This document shows positions 54,260 through 63,852 of a DNA stretch of 64,000 bases, one piece after another. The notes beneath the pieces are model-generated. The model searched no databases, had not been told where the DNA came from, and saw only the letters and a list, made by a program, of their open reading frames with translations. The DNA comes from DCFW01 sp963790715 (lineage in GTDB: Bacteria > Bacteroidota > Bacteroidia > Bacteroidales > Bacteroidaceae). Every line of letters starts with the position of its first letter. Position 1 is the stretch's first letter. A program made the position numbers and the translations under genes. The stretch spans positions 1 to 64,000 of the forward strand of contig CAWBPN010000010.1 of the NCBI GenBank assembly GCA_963790715.1. Reading direction: 5' to 3'.

Positions 54260-57044
54260 ATGATCTTTGACAGTTTTAAAGTCATATATAGCAACGGAAT
54301 GGTAGTTGTGATTTGCAATCGAATTAGTATCTTTGACAGCTACTTGAAGCCGGTAAACAACTTATGGACGGTTGTGATTTGCAATCGAATTAGTATCTTT
54401 GACAGCGCACTTAATAATAAGTTGCACAGCATTCTGTTGTGATTTGCAATCGAATTAGTATCTTTGACAGCGGAAGTGGAACAGTCCTGTACCGACATCA
54501 TGTTGTGATTTGCAATCGAATTAGTATCTTTGACAGCACGAAGCAGACATATCCAATATGCCTTATGGTTGTGATTTGCAATCGAATTAGTATCTTTGAC
54601 AGCACTGCGATGCAGTTGAGGATATTCAATACTGTTGTGATTTGCAATCGAATTAGTATCTTTGACAGCTGGTAAACGAAATTCGCATTCGCGATTTAGG
54701 TTGTGATTTGCAATCGAATTAGTATCTTTGACAGCTGGAGAGCAAAAAGTATTACTCTTAGAAGCGTTGTGATTTGCAATCGAATTAGTATCTTTGACAG
54801 CAATCACGCAAAACGAAACGCGACTTTTTCTGTTGTGATTTGCAATCGAATTAGTATCTTTGACAGCAGTGTTGAAAAGATAAAGATATAACAATTAGTT
54901 GTGATTTGCAATCGAATTAGTATCTTTGACAGCACACAGAAGAGTGGCACTACACTAAAATAGTTGTGATTTGCAATCGAATTAGTATCTTTGACAGCGG
55001 TAAATTCTGATGAATTAGAAGTAATCAGGTTGTGATTTGCAATCGAATTAGTATCTTTGACAGCTTTTAATGGTAATATATCTTTTGATAATCCGTTGTG
55101 ATTTGCAATCGAATTAGTATCTTTGACAGCATGGCTGTAAAATATTAATCAGATGAAAGTGTTGTGATTTGCAATCGAATTAGTATCTTTGACAGCGACT
55201 TTGAGATTAACTCATCCCTTTCTCTCGTTGTGATTTGCAATCGAATTAGTATCTTTGACAGCAGCTGTTGTACAGGAGGCAAAGTACCTTTAGTTGTGAT
55301 TTGCAATCGAATTAGTATCTTTGACAGCATCCGACAAATAACGGCGCAACATACGACGGTTGTGATTTGCAATCGAATTAGTATCTTTGACAGCTTTCCA
55401 TCGTTTGCTTGTTAATCGTTGTCAGTTGTGATTTGCAATCGAATTAGTATCTTTGACAGCAGACTGCTTCAAATGCATTTGCTGAATTGGGTTGTGATTT
55501 GCAATCGAATTAGTATCTTTGACAGCTTGGTGGAAATTTTTTGATTTACCTATTACGTTGTGATTTGCAATCGAATTAGTATCTTTGACAGCCACAATGT
55601 CGTTTTCGCTTATGGGCAAACGGTTGTGATTTGCAATCGAATTAGTATCTTTGACAGCAAAACTTCTCCAGTAGTCAATCTGACTATAGTTGTGATTTGC
55701 AATCGAATTAGTATCTTTGACAGCTTTAGTTGAGTTATTGATAACCAATTTTATGTTGTGATTTGCAATCGAATTAGTATCTTTGACAGCGTTTGCCTGT
55801 TAGCTGGCATGATTAAACTAGTTGTGATTTGCAATCGAATTAGTATCTTTGACAGCCCGATATATATAATAGGAAATGGAAAAGAAGTTGTGATTTGCAA
55901 TCGAATTAGTATCTTTGACAGCCCAAACTATGCCAACTCATGCGCTTAAACAGTTGTGATTTGCAATCGAATTAGTATCTTTGACAGCTTCCATTCTCTT
56001 TATATATAATGTTCACACGTTGTGATTTGCAATCGAATTAGTATCTTTGACAGCTTTAATACATAATATAATATACTTTAAACAGTTGTGATTTGCAATC
56101 GAATTAGTATCTTTGACAGCTTTTACAAATGGGGTAACTACTAATGCTACGTTGTGATTTGCAATCGAATTAGTATCTTTGACAGCTAGAAAGTGACATT
56201 ATGCGTACAGCTATCAGTTGTGATTTGCAATCGAATTAGTATCTTTGACAGCGTGGTTTGAGAAATTACCTGCAGTTCCTTCGTTGTGATTTGCAATCGA
56301 ATTAGTATCTTTGACAGCAAATTTTAATAACACAACATATAATTATAAGTTGTGATTTGCAATCGAATTAGTATCTTTGACAGCCTACACCAGGTATATC
56401 ATAGCTGAAGATTCGTTGTGATTTGCAATCGAATTAGTATCTTTGACAGCATTATAACGCATGTTTAATAATTTAATTATGTTGTGATTTGCAATCGAAT
56501 TAGTATCTTTGACAGCACATTACACTAAGTTAACACTATTCATTATGTTGTGATTTGCAATCGAATTAGTATCTTTGACAGCACTTATATATAATTATAA
56601 TATCTTCTTATAGTTGTGATTTGCAATCGAATTAGTATCTTTGACAGCGGGAAAAACGCTTTTAGCATCGAATATATTGTTGTGATTTGCAATCGAATTA
56701 GTATCTTTGACAGCAACGCAACGACAGCCACAGTGTCACAATCAGTTGTGATTTGCAATCGAATTAGTATCTTTGACAGCTGCTTAGCAATATTATCCTG
56801 CTGCATTTATGTTGTGATTTGCAATCGAATTAGTATCTTTGACAGCTAATAGGCAAAGGCAAACCAAACGATTTATGTTGTGATTTGCAATCGAATTAGT
56901 ATCTTTGACAGCAGAGTTGTTCATATCTTATAATATTTTTTAGTTGTGATTTGCAATCGAATTAGTATCTTTGACAGCTCTGCAACAGGTGTTATGACCT
57001 ATGTAGCTGTTGTGATTTGCAATCGAATTAGTATCTTTGACAGC
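54239..57044 (+). CRISPR. Type II-C CRISPR array: 42 identical 36-nt repeats plus one degenerate repeat
   Basis: The repeat starts GTTGTGATTTGC, continues AATCGAATTAG and ends TATCTTTGACAGC. Exact copies start at 54305, 54371, 54436, 54502 and so on to 57009, 42 in all with no mismatch that I could find. Spacers are 30 nt, except two of 29 nt (54407-54435 and 54934-54962). A degenerate copy (54239-54274) keeps the 3' half and is followed by an exact 30-nt spacer, so it is the old end of the array. Total spacers: 42. The crRNA sense strand is plus, shown by the tracrRNA pairing with the repeat's 5' half. Related Bacteroidota II-C repeats that I recall are about 47 nt; this one lacks roughly 11 bases before the final CAGC. 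Confidence 0.98.
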
Positions 57045-57114
57045 TGATTATATTAAAACGCTAGTATTTTCAGCATATATCGCAACTATTCAAGGAAAGA
57101 AAAAGCTGTCATTA
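57045..57114 (+). other. Short AT-rich stretch between the last repeat and the terminator, candidate leader
   Basis: These 70 bases lie between the last intact repeat and the array/cas2 terminator. Because the degenerate repeat marks the other end as oldest, new spacers would be added here, next to cas2. The segment contains no further repeat. Confidence 0.4.
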
Positions 57115-57150
57115 AATAAAAAATCCCGTGTTATTACGGGATTTTTTATT
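57115..57150. terminator. Bidirectional terminator between the CRISPR array and cas2
   Basis: AATAAAAAATCCCGT (57115-57129) and ACGGGATTTTTTATT (57136-57150) pair perfectly over 15 bases around a six-base loop, with A/T runs on both sides. It isolates array transcripts from the convergent cas operon. Confidence 0.92.
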
Positions 57151-57159
57151 TTAAAATAT

Positions 57160-57492
57160 TCAGAATAATTCTAATTGTTGTCCCGGCGCATTGGGTTCTT
57201 GCGGTTTGTGACCATAAAAAAGTTCTATGTCACCAAATTGCTTATCGGTTATACATAAGATACCAACTTGGCCGTAGTCTGGTAAAAATGATTTTACACG
57301 TTTAATATGTACTGCTGCATTTTCAGGACTTGCACAATGACGTACGTAAATTGAAAATTGAAACATCGTAAAACCGTCTCTTTGCAAATTTTTCCGAAAG
57401 ATAGTATATGCTTTAATATCTTTTTTCGTTTCGGTTGGCAAGTCAAATAGGACTAATATCCACATTATCCGGTATTCATTAATACGATCCAT
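57160..57492 (-). CDS. cas2: CRISPR-associated endoribonuclease Cas2
   Basis: Cas2 forms the adaptor core with Cas1 during spacer acquisition. The 110-residue protein starts MDRINEYRIMWILVLFDLPT, with the conserved Asp in the first strand, and has the ferredoxin-like fold with FRKNLQRDGFTMFQFSIYVR. The ATG at 57492 overlaps the cas1 stop (TGATG), so translation is coupled. A longer frame back to 57537 exists, but the extra 15 residues lie inside cas1. It ends 9 bases before the terminator that faces the array. Confidence 0.95.
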   Translation of the reverse strand: MDRINEYRIMWILVLFDLPTETKKDIKAYTIFRKNLQRDGFTMFQFSIYVRHCASPENAAVHIKRVKSFLPDYGQVGILCITDKQFGDIELFYGHKPQEPNAPGQQLELF

Positions 57493-58424
57493 CACATATT
57501 TGGATATGATATGTTTTTTATTTCTCCATTGAAGCATTGATATAAGGTTGCTGTAGTTTGAGCTATTGCTACCATTAGTGGACTTCGTTTGTTTTCGATG
57601 ACTACATCTAAAACCGGAATTTCCAATAACTGTGTTTTTATCTCTTTTGTCAGATTTGTGTAATCTGTTCCGCTATGCACTATCTTATACACAAGTTTGT
57701 CTACATAAGGTCTGTATGGTTCCATTATATCATCGGCTAGACAATATGCATTGTAGCGATTATGATGATGTATTCCCAACGTGGGCAACATGCCGCTGCC
57801 AACCAAACTTCGAGCAACGATGGCACGCAAAATAGCATAACCGTAGTTTAACAGGTTATTTGGAGGTATTCCTTCGCGATAACGTGTAAAACCTTTTATA
57901 TCTGAGAATAAATTTTTCCAATAATATGAAGCCGCTCGTGCTTCCAGATTGTCACTATCACCACTTTTTACACTTTTGACCCATTCATTCATGCAACTAT
58001 ATTCCTTGTTACGACAGGCTGCCAGTGCAGATGACTGGTTATATATTTTCATTTTTATTGTTTGTTGCCATAATTGTTTTCTCAGTGGCAATGATGCATA
58101 TATTTGCTTTGAAAAGCGTTCCTCTTGGGTTGTATTGCCATAGAGCGGCAGCAACAGCCCCGTAGGCATACTCTTGCTATCACACGTTATCACAGCACAA
58201 TTATTTTCAAGAAGCATTTCAAGCAAGCCTGACGTAATTGTGATTTGTTTGTTGTCCAAGATTATTATGCCGATGTCTTCTATCGGCTTTGTAATCTCCG
58301 AACGCTTTTTTAGAGAATCAGGGATGGTATCGTTCTTTTCAATTTCCGGAAGTTTGATAACCAATTGTGCATTACATGCTGAAAGATATGCCGGGTTCCC
58401 AAAATATAGCGTTTTTTTTATCAT
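57492..58424 (-). CDS. cas1: CRISPR-associated integrase Cas1
   Basis: Cas1 integrates new spacers. The 310-residue protein is of the type II kind, with an N-terminal beta domain and a helical catalytic domain. The metal-site context includes the Glu in LEARAASYYWKNLF, the His in LGIHHHNRYNAYCLADDIMEPYRPYVD and the Asp/Glu in the latter segment. It is complete. cas9 ends 14 bases upstream and cas2 overlaps downstream, giving the minimal II-C order cas9-cas1-cas2 without csn2 or cas4. Confidence 0.96.
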   Translation of the reverse strand: MIKKTLYFGNPAYLSACNAQLVIKLPEIEKNDTIPDSLKKRSEITKPIEDIGIIILDNKQITITSGLLEMLLENNCAVITCDSKSMPTGLLLPLYGNTTQEERFSKQIYASLPLRKQLWQQTIKMKIYNQSSALAACRNKEYSCMNEWVKSVKSGDSDNLEARAASYYWKNLFSDIKGFTRYREGIPPNNLLNYGYAILRAIVARSLVGSGMLPTLGIHHHNRYNAYCLADDIMEPYRPYVDKLVYKIVHSGTDYTNLTKEIKTQLLEIPVLDVVIENKRSPLMVAIAQTTATLYQCFNGEIKNISYPNM

Positions 58425-58438
58425 GATGATATTTAAGA

Positions 58439-61400
58439 TTACACGTTTTTATTGTTTATTTTTATTATACGTCCAAGCCTATCAACTTTTATGGGGATAC
58501 ATATATCTTTTATCATTTCTCCTGTCCAAGCTTTTTCTGCTTTATTGTTTGCTCCAAGTTCTGTGGTCTGTTTTATAGCATTAGCTACTTGACAAGGTAT
58601 GAAGAAACATGAACGCCCGCTTGAAGAAACCATTTTATATATTCGGTCTTTACTGATATTTTCAATGTCAATTCCATTTTCTTGTTCATCCGGAGTCGGT
58701 AGATAAACTAGATCGTTGGGTGATATCCAAAATAAAAGTTTGTTATCGTTTTCATCTTTTTCGTCGACAGGGCTTTTACCTTCTTTTTCTCTTTCTACTG
58801 CAATATTTAATGGGATTGTTTCGTATATTCTGGATCCGTCCTCCGTTTGATATATGGCAAAAAAAAGGTTTGTTCCTTTTTCAGCTTCCACATATTTAGA
58901 TGTTTTATTACCTGTTTCACCAACATTGAATTTACTTCCTTTAGGTTCGTATTTTCTTACTTTTTTAATCGGTTGATGAGGTTTACCGTCGTTTAAATTT
59001 ATAATATTGCGGTTCATCTCGTCTATACCATCAGGAGAGAAGGCTATTTCCTTATTGTTATTGTTTGCCAGTAAGTGGTTTAATAATATTTTTTGTATGC
59101 CTGTATCTGTTACAGAGTTTTTTATGGTTTCCTCAGAGAAAGTGTTGTCCAAAGTTTTACGGACGGCAACAAGAGGTTCTGATGATTCATTGGTAAAATA
59201 ATAGATTTGCACTTTAGCAGGATTAATAGATTTCCAAAAGCATGCATTCTCTTTGAAATATTTTTCGACCAATTTTTTATTAGAGTTGCACTTCTTATTC
59301 AGTTCAAGAACTTTTTCTTTTAATTTTTTGTCTACGATTCTTGACGGATTTTCTATAGCTACTGACAGTCGCACCTCTTTTATCCTACGTAGGTTTACTA
59401 ATCCAAAATATGTTTCTTTGTGCATTGGTTTACGAATAGCCCAACTATCACCATTTTCTTGTTTTACCAAAGTCTTTTTGCCTAATGAGTTGTAGTGCTG
59501 GTAGTAGTTTGAAGTTTTATTTATTATTCGTAAGTCCTGTTTGAAGCTGACTGTAATATTTTGCAATGATTCTTTTACGTCTTGTGTGTATGTATCCCAA
59601 GGTTTGTTGACGATCCATTCATATTCACTTCCTTTGACTTTTTTATTGCATATTAGACGTTGCAGATCTATGCGTTTAATTTTTGCATCTTTGCAAGTTG
59701 ATTCATTATTCAGGTAGTTTACGATGTTGTTTGTGGCGCAAGCTATCACTAAGGCATCCATTACATGATGTCTGTGGTCAATACGTTTTTTGTTGAATCC
59801 TCGTTGTATATCCAACGGCACATTTATTTGAAATACTCGTTTCCCATCCTTATTTTCCCATTGCCCGAAGCTGTTTGTCTGTGTCAACTCGTTTAACCGC
59901 TCAAACCTTGGAGATATTATATCATTCCAAATATCGTTTATGCCCCAATCATGTTTTAATCTTGTCGTAATCATTCCGTTGCATGGGATTACGTGTTTTG
60001 ATTTTGCTTCTTGTTCATATATACCGTTTTCGTCTTTTTCACGAACCACGTTTGACAGTAAGCTCATAATCACCTTACTTATATACCTGCTGTCATTTAG
60101 TTGCCGGTTTGTGAAACTATCCGGTATTTTTTCCAACAGCAAATTCTTCTTTTTATTTTTTGATTGTGAGTAATTATATTTTACAAATGCTTCGTATTCT
60201 GCGACTGATAATATTTTAACGGTTTTCATACTGCCGCTTAAAACAACACTTTCTCCCTGGTGTTTCTCAATAAATTCATATCCTAACTCTTTATCTTTCA
60301 ATTTGTTTACTTCTGCCTCACAAATTACTTTGTTGTTGAATGAATCATCAAAATATTGAGATCTTGGTATGATGTGTTCTATTTGATATGCAGTAGTAAA
60401 CAGTTTACTAAGCGGAATAACAACGTTTGTATACGGTGAACGATATTTTTGTTCAAGCCATAGCCTGTATTTCATTATTTCCGATTTTGTCGGAGTGTTT
60501 TTATTATTGAATTTCTTTATTATTTCATCTATATCATACGGAACATCAGCTGTAGCAAGTGCTTCATCCTCATATATTTTAAGAAGATCTTGTTGATATG
60601 GCGAATACGGACGCACATTGTCGATGTTGTAATCCGAATTGGCAAATTCCATCAACAAGGCTTTAATCCTAATATTGGTATTCTCATTTGTGATATTTTT
60701 TGCAGATATTTTTTTTCGCTCTTCTGCCGTACTTTTCATTTCACGTCCCAGCTCAATATGTATCTCATCTATGTGACCTATTGTTTTCCATATATCACGA
60801 ACCAAACGCAAGGTTTCCATTATCACCAGTTCAACTATAGGATTGTGCAATGAGTGTTGCCTGAAAGATTTCAGGTAATAGTCAATGTCATTAGGCGAAT
60901 TCCACTTCGTTATTATTTCTGCTTCCGAGTGTCTGTTGTATACTACATAACAGGCGAGCCATACAGGTAGTCCCTTGAAATCATTTTTGTCAGTAAGCAA
61001 GATACCATTTGCGTTTGCGCGTTTTATTATTTCGTTATCTTGTCCTTCAGTCAGCATTTTATCAATTCTACTATAATTTGTAGAATTATCAATGCTGTCA
61101 AAATTCCAATATTCACCTCTTCGCATCAAAGGCAAAAGTTTTTTTATGGCTTTGGCCGAGTATGATCCATAATCTCTTTGGAAGCGTGGAAACTTCACGA
61201 AATTGTCAACGAATAATTTGTTTAATTCGTGCTTGATTGCATATTTTTCAAGGGCTTTTTTAAGTTCAATAGTGTCATTAACGGAATATAAAATATGCCA
61301 TAACTGCATTTCATTCTCTTTGTTTAAAAACTCCGGTGATATGCCTGCTCTGTTTAGGCGGGTCAATATATGATTACGTGTTTCGTTGCACGGATATGCC

Positions 61401-62974
61401 TTATCGTCGGCATAATTCCAACGATAATCGTTTGCACGTTTTTTAAAATTCCAAATAGGATTTTTAAGAAAAGTCTTTTCGTCTATATCTTTGCGATCAT
61501 TTAACCATTTGAATATGTAAACGTAATCTTCGTCGGATTTCAAAAAATCTGTAGTGACGTCAACATCTATTTGCAACTTGTCGTCAACAGTCTTTTCTTT
61601 TTGATATATGCGTATGTCTGATATAAAATGCCATAATCTGAATTCCTGAAACAAGGGATTGGATTTGGCTATGCATTTCACCGGAGCTTTTATTACTTCT
61701 CCTGTTTCTTTATCCACATATTCAGTATGTTCAAATGTACAGTTGTCAATTAGTGATTTATTATCCTTTAGCTGGCGTTGGTAGAAAATGATGTCATCCG
61801 TGAAGAGATAGAGGAAACCTCTTTTACATATTGACTTTTTATATGCTTCGTTGCTCGGATACAGTGCATTTATACATTTGTTATAAAGTTCTTTGTCCTG
61901 CAACTCCGGATGAAGTTTTATCTGCGTTTCAAGTATCTGATTCAGCTCTTTTTTATAGAATTCACGTTCTATGACTCTGATGAGCCCCCCTTTGATTTTC
62001 AGTTTCGGGTCTTTCAGCAGATTATCATATATGTAGCTGCCTACCGTTTCATTGCTGCTTTTTAGATCAGTTTCGGTTTTTGTCTTTATCAATGTCCAAT
62101 CATCAGGGCCGGGAGCACGTAATGAGCGTTTGACTTCACCGTATTTATTCAGTTTAGGGCTACCATCCTCGTTAATGTCGGTAGTGACAATGAAATCTTT
62201 TATTTTATCTTTCCAGTCGAGCGGTGTGCTGCTTGTCCGGCGGTATATCCACCCATTTTCGAGATGTATGTTGTACCAGGTGTCATTGCCTCTCTTCTCA
62301 TCTGTTGCTTCAACCTCAATGACTTTCAAAGGTAGAAACTCAACTGTCTGAGTCTTTTTCTTCTCATCGTCTTCCTCATTTTCGTCTCTGAGTTGGTAGT
62401 ATCCGCGCTTACTGTTGAAGTTTAGTAGAATCCATGCCAGTTCTTCACCCGAAATTTTTTGCGTAAGAGCCTTTTTACGCAGATAATATATTGTCCAATC
62501 ATACGGCACTTTTTTCCCGTTGGCCACTAATGAAGGTTGTTTATTGGCAAAATCAGCCAGCATTTCGTTGAATGATTCTTGAAATATGAATTCATATTTG
62601 TCTTGTTCATTTTTGCGCCAAGCCAGTTTTGGCTCTCTGTTGTTTTTTATTTGTCCGGGATGTATATCGAAGTCTATTTCATCCTCATAATGCTTTGGCA
62701 GAAAGTTTAATATATGAAGAACTTTGTGTAGACGTTCACGTCTCTGCAGATGACGTTCAATAAGTCGGCGAATACTTCTGAATCTTGTCCTTTCAGCCGT
62801 TTGTGATTGCGCATTGCCCTTATCAAAGTTACCCAATGTTGCCGCATCCATAGGAATAATTCTGCTACCGTTTAAAAGAATTTTACCGCTTTTATTCTCA
62901 CGTTCTTCATTGATTTCAATCGCTGAAAAACCTATGCTATTTGTGCCTAAATCCAGGCCTACAATATTTTTCAT
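58439..62974 (-). CDS. cas9: Type II-C CRISPR RNA-guided endonuclease Cas9
   Basis: The 1511-residue effector cleaves DNA matched by crRNA-tracrRNA. RuvC-I is VGLDLGTNSIGFS (D8); the Arg-rich bridge helix RTRFRSIRRLIERHLQRRER covers 62-81; RuvC-II IHIELGREMKS has Glu near 740; the HNH domain contains IEHIIPRSQYFDDSFNNKV with His near 866; RuvC-III HHVMDALVIA has the last His/Asp near 1070. All catalytic residues are present. The size is at the upper end for Cas9 and in line with large Bacteroidota II-C members; the extra length lies in the REC lobe (100-700) and in the C-terminal WED/PAM-interacting region after 1150. The PAM is not predictable here. First gene of cas9-cas1-cas2. Confidence 0.97.
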   Translation of the reverse strand: MKNIVGLDLGTNSIGFSAIEINEERENKSGKILLNGSRIIPMDAATLGNFDKGNAQSQTAERTRFRSIRRLIERHLQRRERLHKVLHILNFLPKHYEDEIDFDIHPGQIKNNREPKLAWRKNEQDKYEFIFQESFNEMLADFANKQPSLVANGKKVPYDWTIYYLRKKALTQKISGEELAWILLNFNSKRGYYQLRDENEEDDEKKKTQTVEFLPLKVIEVEATDEKRGNDTWYNIHLENGWIYRRTSSTPLDWKDKIKDFIVTTDINEDGSPKLNKYGEVKRSLRAPGPDDWTLIKTKTETDLKSSNETVGSYIYDNLLKDPKLKIKGGLIRVIEREFYKKELNQILETQIKLHPELQDKELYNKCINALYPSNEAYKKSICKRGFLYLFTDDIIFYQRQLKDNKSLIDNCTFEHTEYVDKETGEVIKAPVKCIAKSNPLFQEFRLWHFISDIRIYQKEKTVDDKLQIDVDVTTDFLKSDEDYVYIFKWLNDRKDIDEKTFLKNPIWNFKKRANDYRWNYADDKAYPCNETRNHILTRLNRAGISPEFLNKENEMQLWHILYSVNDTIELKKALEKYAIKHELNKLFVDNFVKFPRFQRDYGSYSAKAIKKLLPLMRRGEYWNFDSIDNSTNYSRIDKMLTEGQDNEIIKRANANGILLTDKNDFKGLPVWLACYVVYNRHSEAEIITKWNSPNDIDYYLKSFRQHSLHNPIVELVIMETLRLVRDIWKTIGHIDEIHIELGREMKSTAEERKKISAKNITNENTNIRIKALLMEFANSDYNIDNVRPYSPYQQDLLKIYEDEALATADVPYDIDEIIKKFNNKNTPTKSEIMKYRLWLEQKYRSPYTNVVIPLSKLFTTAYQIEHIIPRSQYFDDSFNNKVICEAEVNKLKDKELGYEFIEKHQGESVVLSGSMKTVKILSVAEYEAFVKYNYSQSKNKKKNLLLEKIPDSFTNRQLNDSRYISKVIMSLLSNVVREKDENGIYEQEAKSKHVIPCNGMITTRLKHDWGINDIWNDIISPRFERLNELTQTNSFGQWENKDGKRVFQINVPLDIQRGFNKKRIDHRHHVMDALVIACATNNIVNYLNNESTCKDAKIKRIDLQRLICNKKVKGSEYEWIVNKPWDTYTQDVKESLQNITVSFKQDLRIINKTSNYYQHYNSLGKKTLVKQENGDSWAIRKPMHKETYFGLVNLRRIKEVRLSVAIENPSRIVDKKLKEKVLELNKKCNSNKKLVEKYFKENACFWKSINPAKVQIYYFTNESSEPLVAVRKTLDNTFSEETIKNSVTDTGIQKILLNHLLANNNNKEIAFSPDGIDEMNRNIINLNDGKPHQPIKKVRKYEPKGSKFNVGETGNKTSKYVEAEKGTNLFFAIYQTEDGSRIYETIPLNIAVEREKEGKSPVDEKDENDNKLLFWISPNDLVYLPTPDEQENGIDIENISKDRIYKMVSSSGRSCFFIPCQVANAIKQTTELGANNKAEKAWTGEMIKDICIPIKVDRLGRIIKINNKNV

Positions 62975-63053
62975 ATAATTTAACTTTTGTAATTAATTTT
63001 CGAAAGTAATAAAATATTTTTATAAAACTGTTTCATTTTCCAAAAAATATATA

Positions 63054-63061
63054 TACATTTG
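63054..63061 (+). promoter_or_regulatory. -7 box of the tracrRNA gene
   Basis: TACATTTG matches TAnnTTTG. The expected start site is about 5-7 bases downstream, which places the RNA 5' end exactly at the anti-repeat (63066). Confidence 0.65.
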
Positions 63062-63065
63062 CTGA

Positions 63066-63147
63066 ACTAATTCGAAGCAAATCACAATAAGGATTATTCC
63101 GTTGTGAAAACATTAGGTTGCCCTCGTCCTTAACGGGGGCGTTTTTT
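63066..63147 (+). ncRNA. tracrRNA
   Basis: The RNA starts with the anti-repeat: ACTAATTCGA (63066-63075) pairs with repeat positions 15-24, and GCAAATCACAA (63077-63087) pairs with positions 2-12, leaving a 2-by-1 internal loop. Then comes the TAAGGATTATTCCGTTGTG segment typical of II-C tracrRNAs (AAGGATTATTCC can form a small hairpin), and finally a terminator stem GCCCTCG with CGGGGGC followed by GTTTTTT. It is divergent from cas9 and on the same strand as the array, 6 kb away. Confidence 0.93.
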
Positions 63148-63486
63148 ATCTCTCGTTTATTCCCTTGATAAAATAAATAGGAATGTTTCAACGAACTCTC
63201 GATATATGCTTTGTGATAATTGCCAATGATTTTTTTTACTTCAATTTGTAGAATTTTCGGTATATTATATAAATCTATAAAGTCTTTTAATGTTTTCATA
63301 AAATTTTTATTTTTAAAATTATAATGAGCAATAAAGGTATAAAATTATTTTTATATAACCATTTTTTACGAACAAATTATTGCATGGTTAATTTAGTGGT
63401 AGTAATTATCTGAGCGAATACTAATTAATTCAGATAAATTAAGTATGAACATATATGGAATTCTTTCTATTGCGGCCTGTTTTGTT

Positions 63487-63785
63487 AACTGTATCACCAT
63501 ATTTCTAAATTTATCTTTAAAAAATTAACGGTTTATCCCGAGAAACCGCCAAACCGCCAAATTACCCCCCTCCTTCCCCGGAAAACACTATAGTACAGAA
63601 TGCGAATATTTTTGACTTTCATACGTATATCACTGTATCGTAGTGGTTTATGCAATATATCTATTTTAACCTAATACTTAATAACAATTAATTAAATGTC
63701 CGTTTTTAGCTGAAAATCCACGATTTTACCCTATCAAACCGCCAAATTTGGCGGTTTTGGCGGTTTGATGGCGGTTTCTTGATTT
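63487..63785 (+). repeat. GGCGGTTT-rich element, copy B
   Basis: This is the better-preserved copy, inverted relative to 29595-29905. AAACCGCC occurs twice in a row at 63543-63557 and once at 63736; GGCGGTTT occurs at 63750, 63759 and 63770, with a conserved core between the two groups (63571-63700). Confidence 0.85.
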
Positions 63786-63852
63786 TTTCTCTGTTTTTTG
63801 ATAAAATATTATTAAAGTGCTGTTCTTTAGGCTATTAATGTGTTTTTGAGGA

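Noticed and set aside
54340..56849. Frames with the repeated peptide AVKDTNSIANHN or its other-frame versions
   Set aside because: These are the CRISPR repeat read as protein; the 66-base period is a multiple of three, so frames stay open across spacers.
63033..63299. 88-residue minus-strand frame across the tracrRNA
   Set aside because: Its C-terminal half is the complement of the tracrRNA and its terminator, it has no recognisable domain, and no promoter box was found for it. It is most likely a by-product of the RNA gene.
63445..63528. 27-residue hydrophobic frame MNIYGILSIAACFVNCITIF and on
   Set aside because: It looks like a small membrane peptide, but its 3' half is in the repeat element and the left copy does not encode it.
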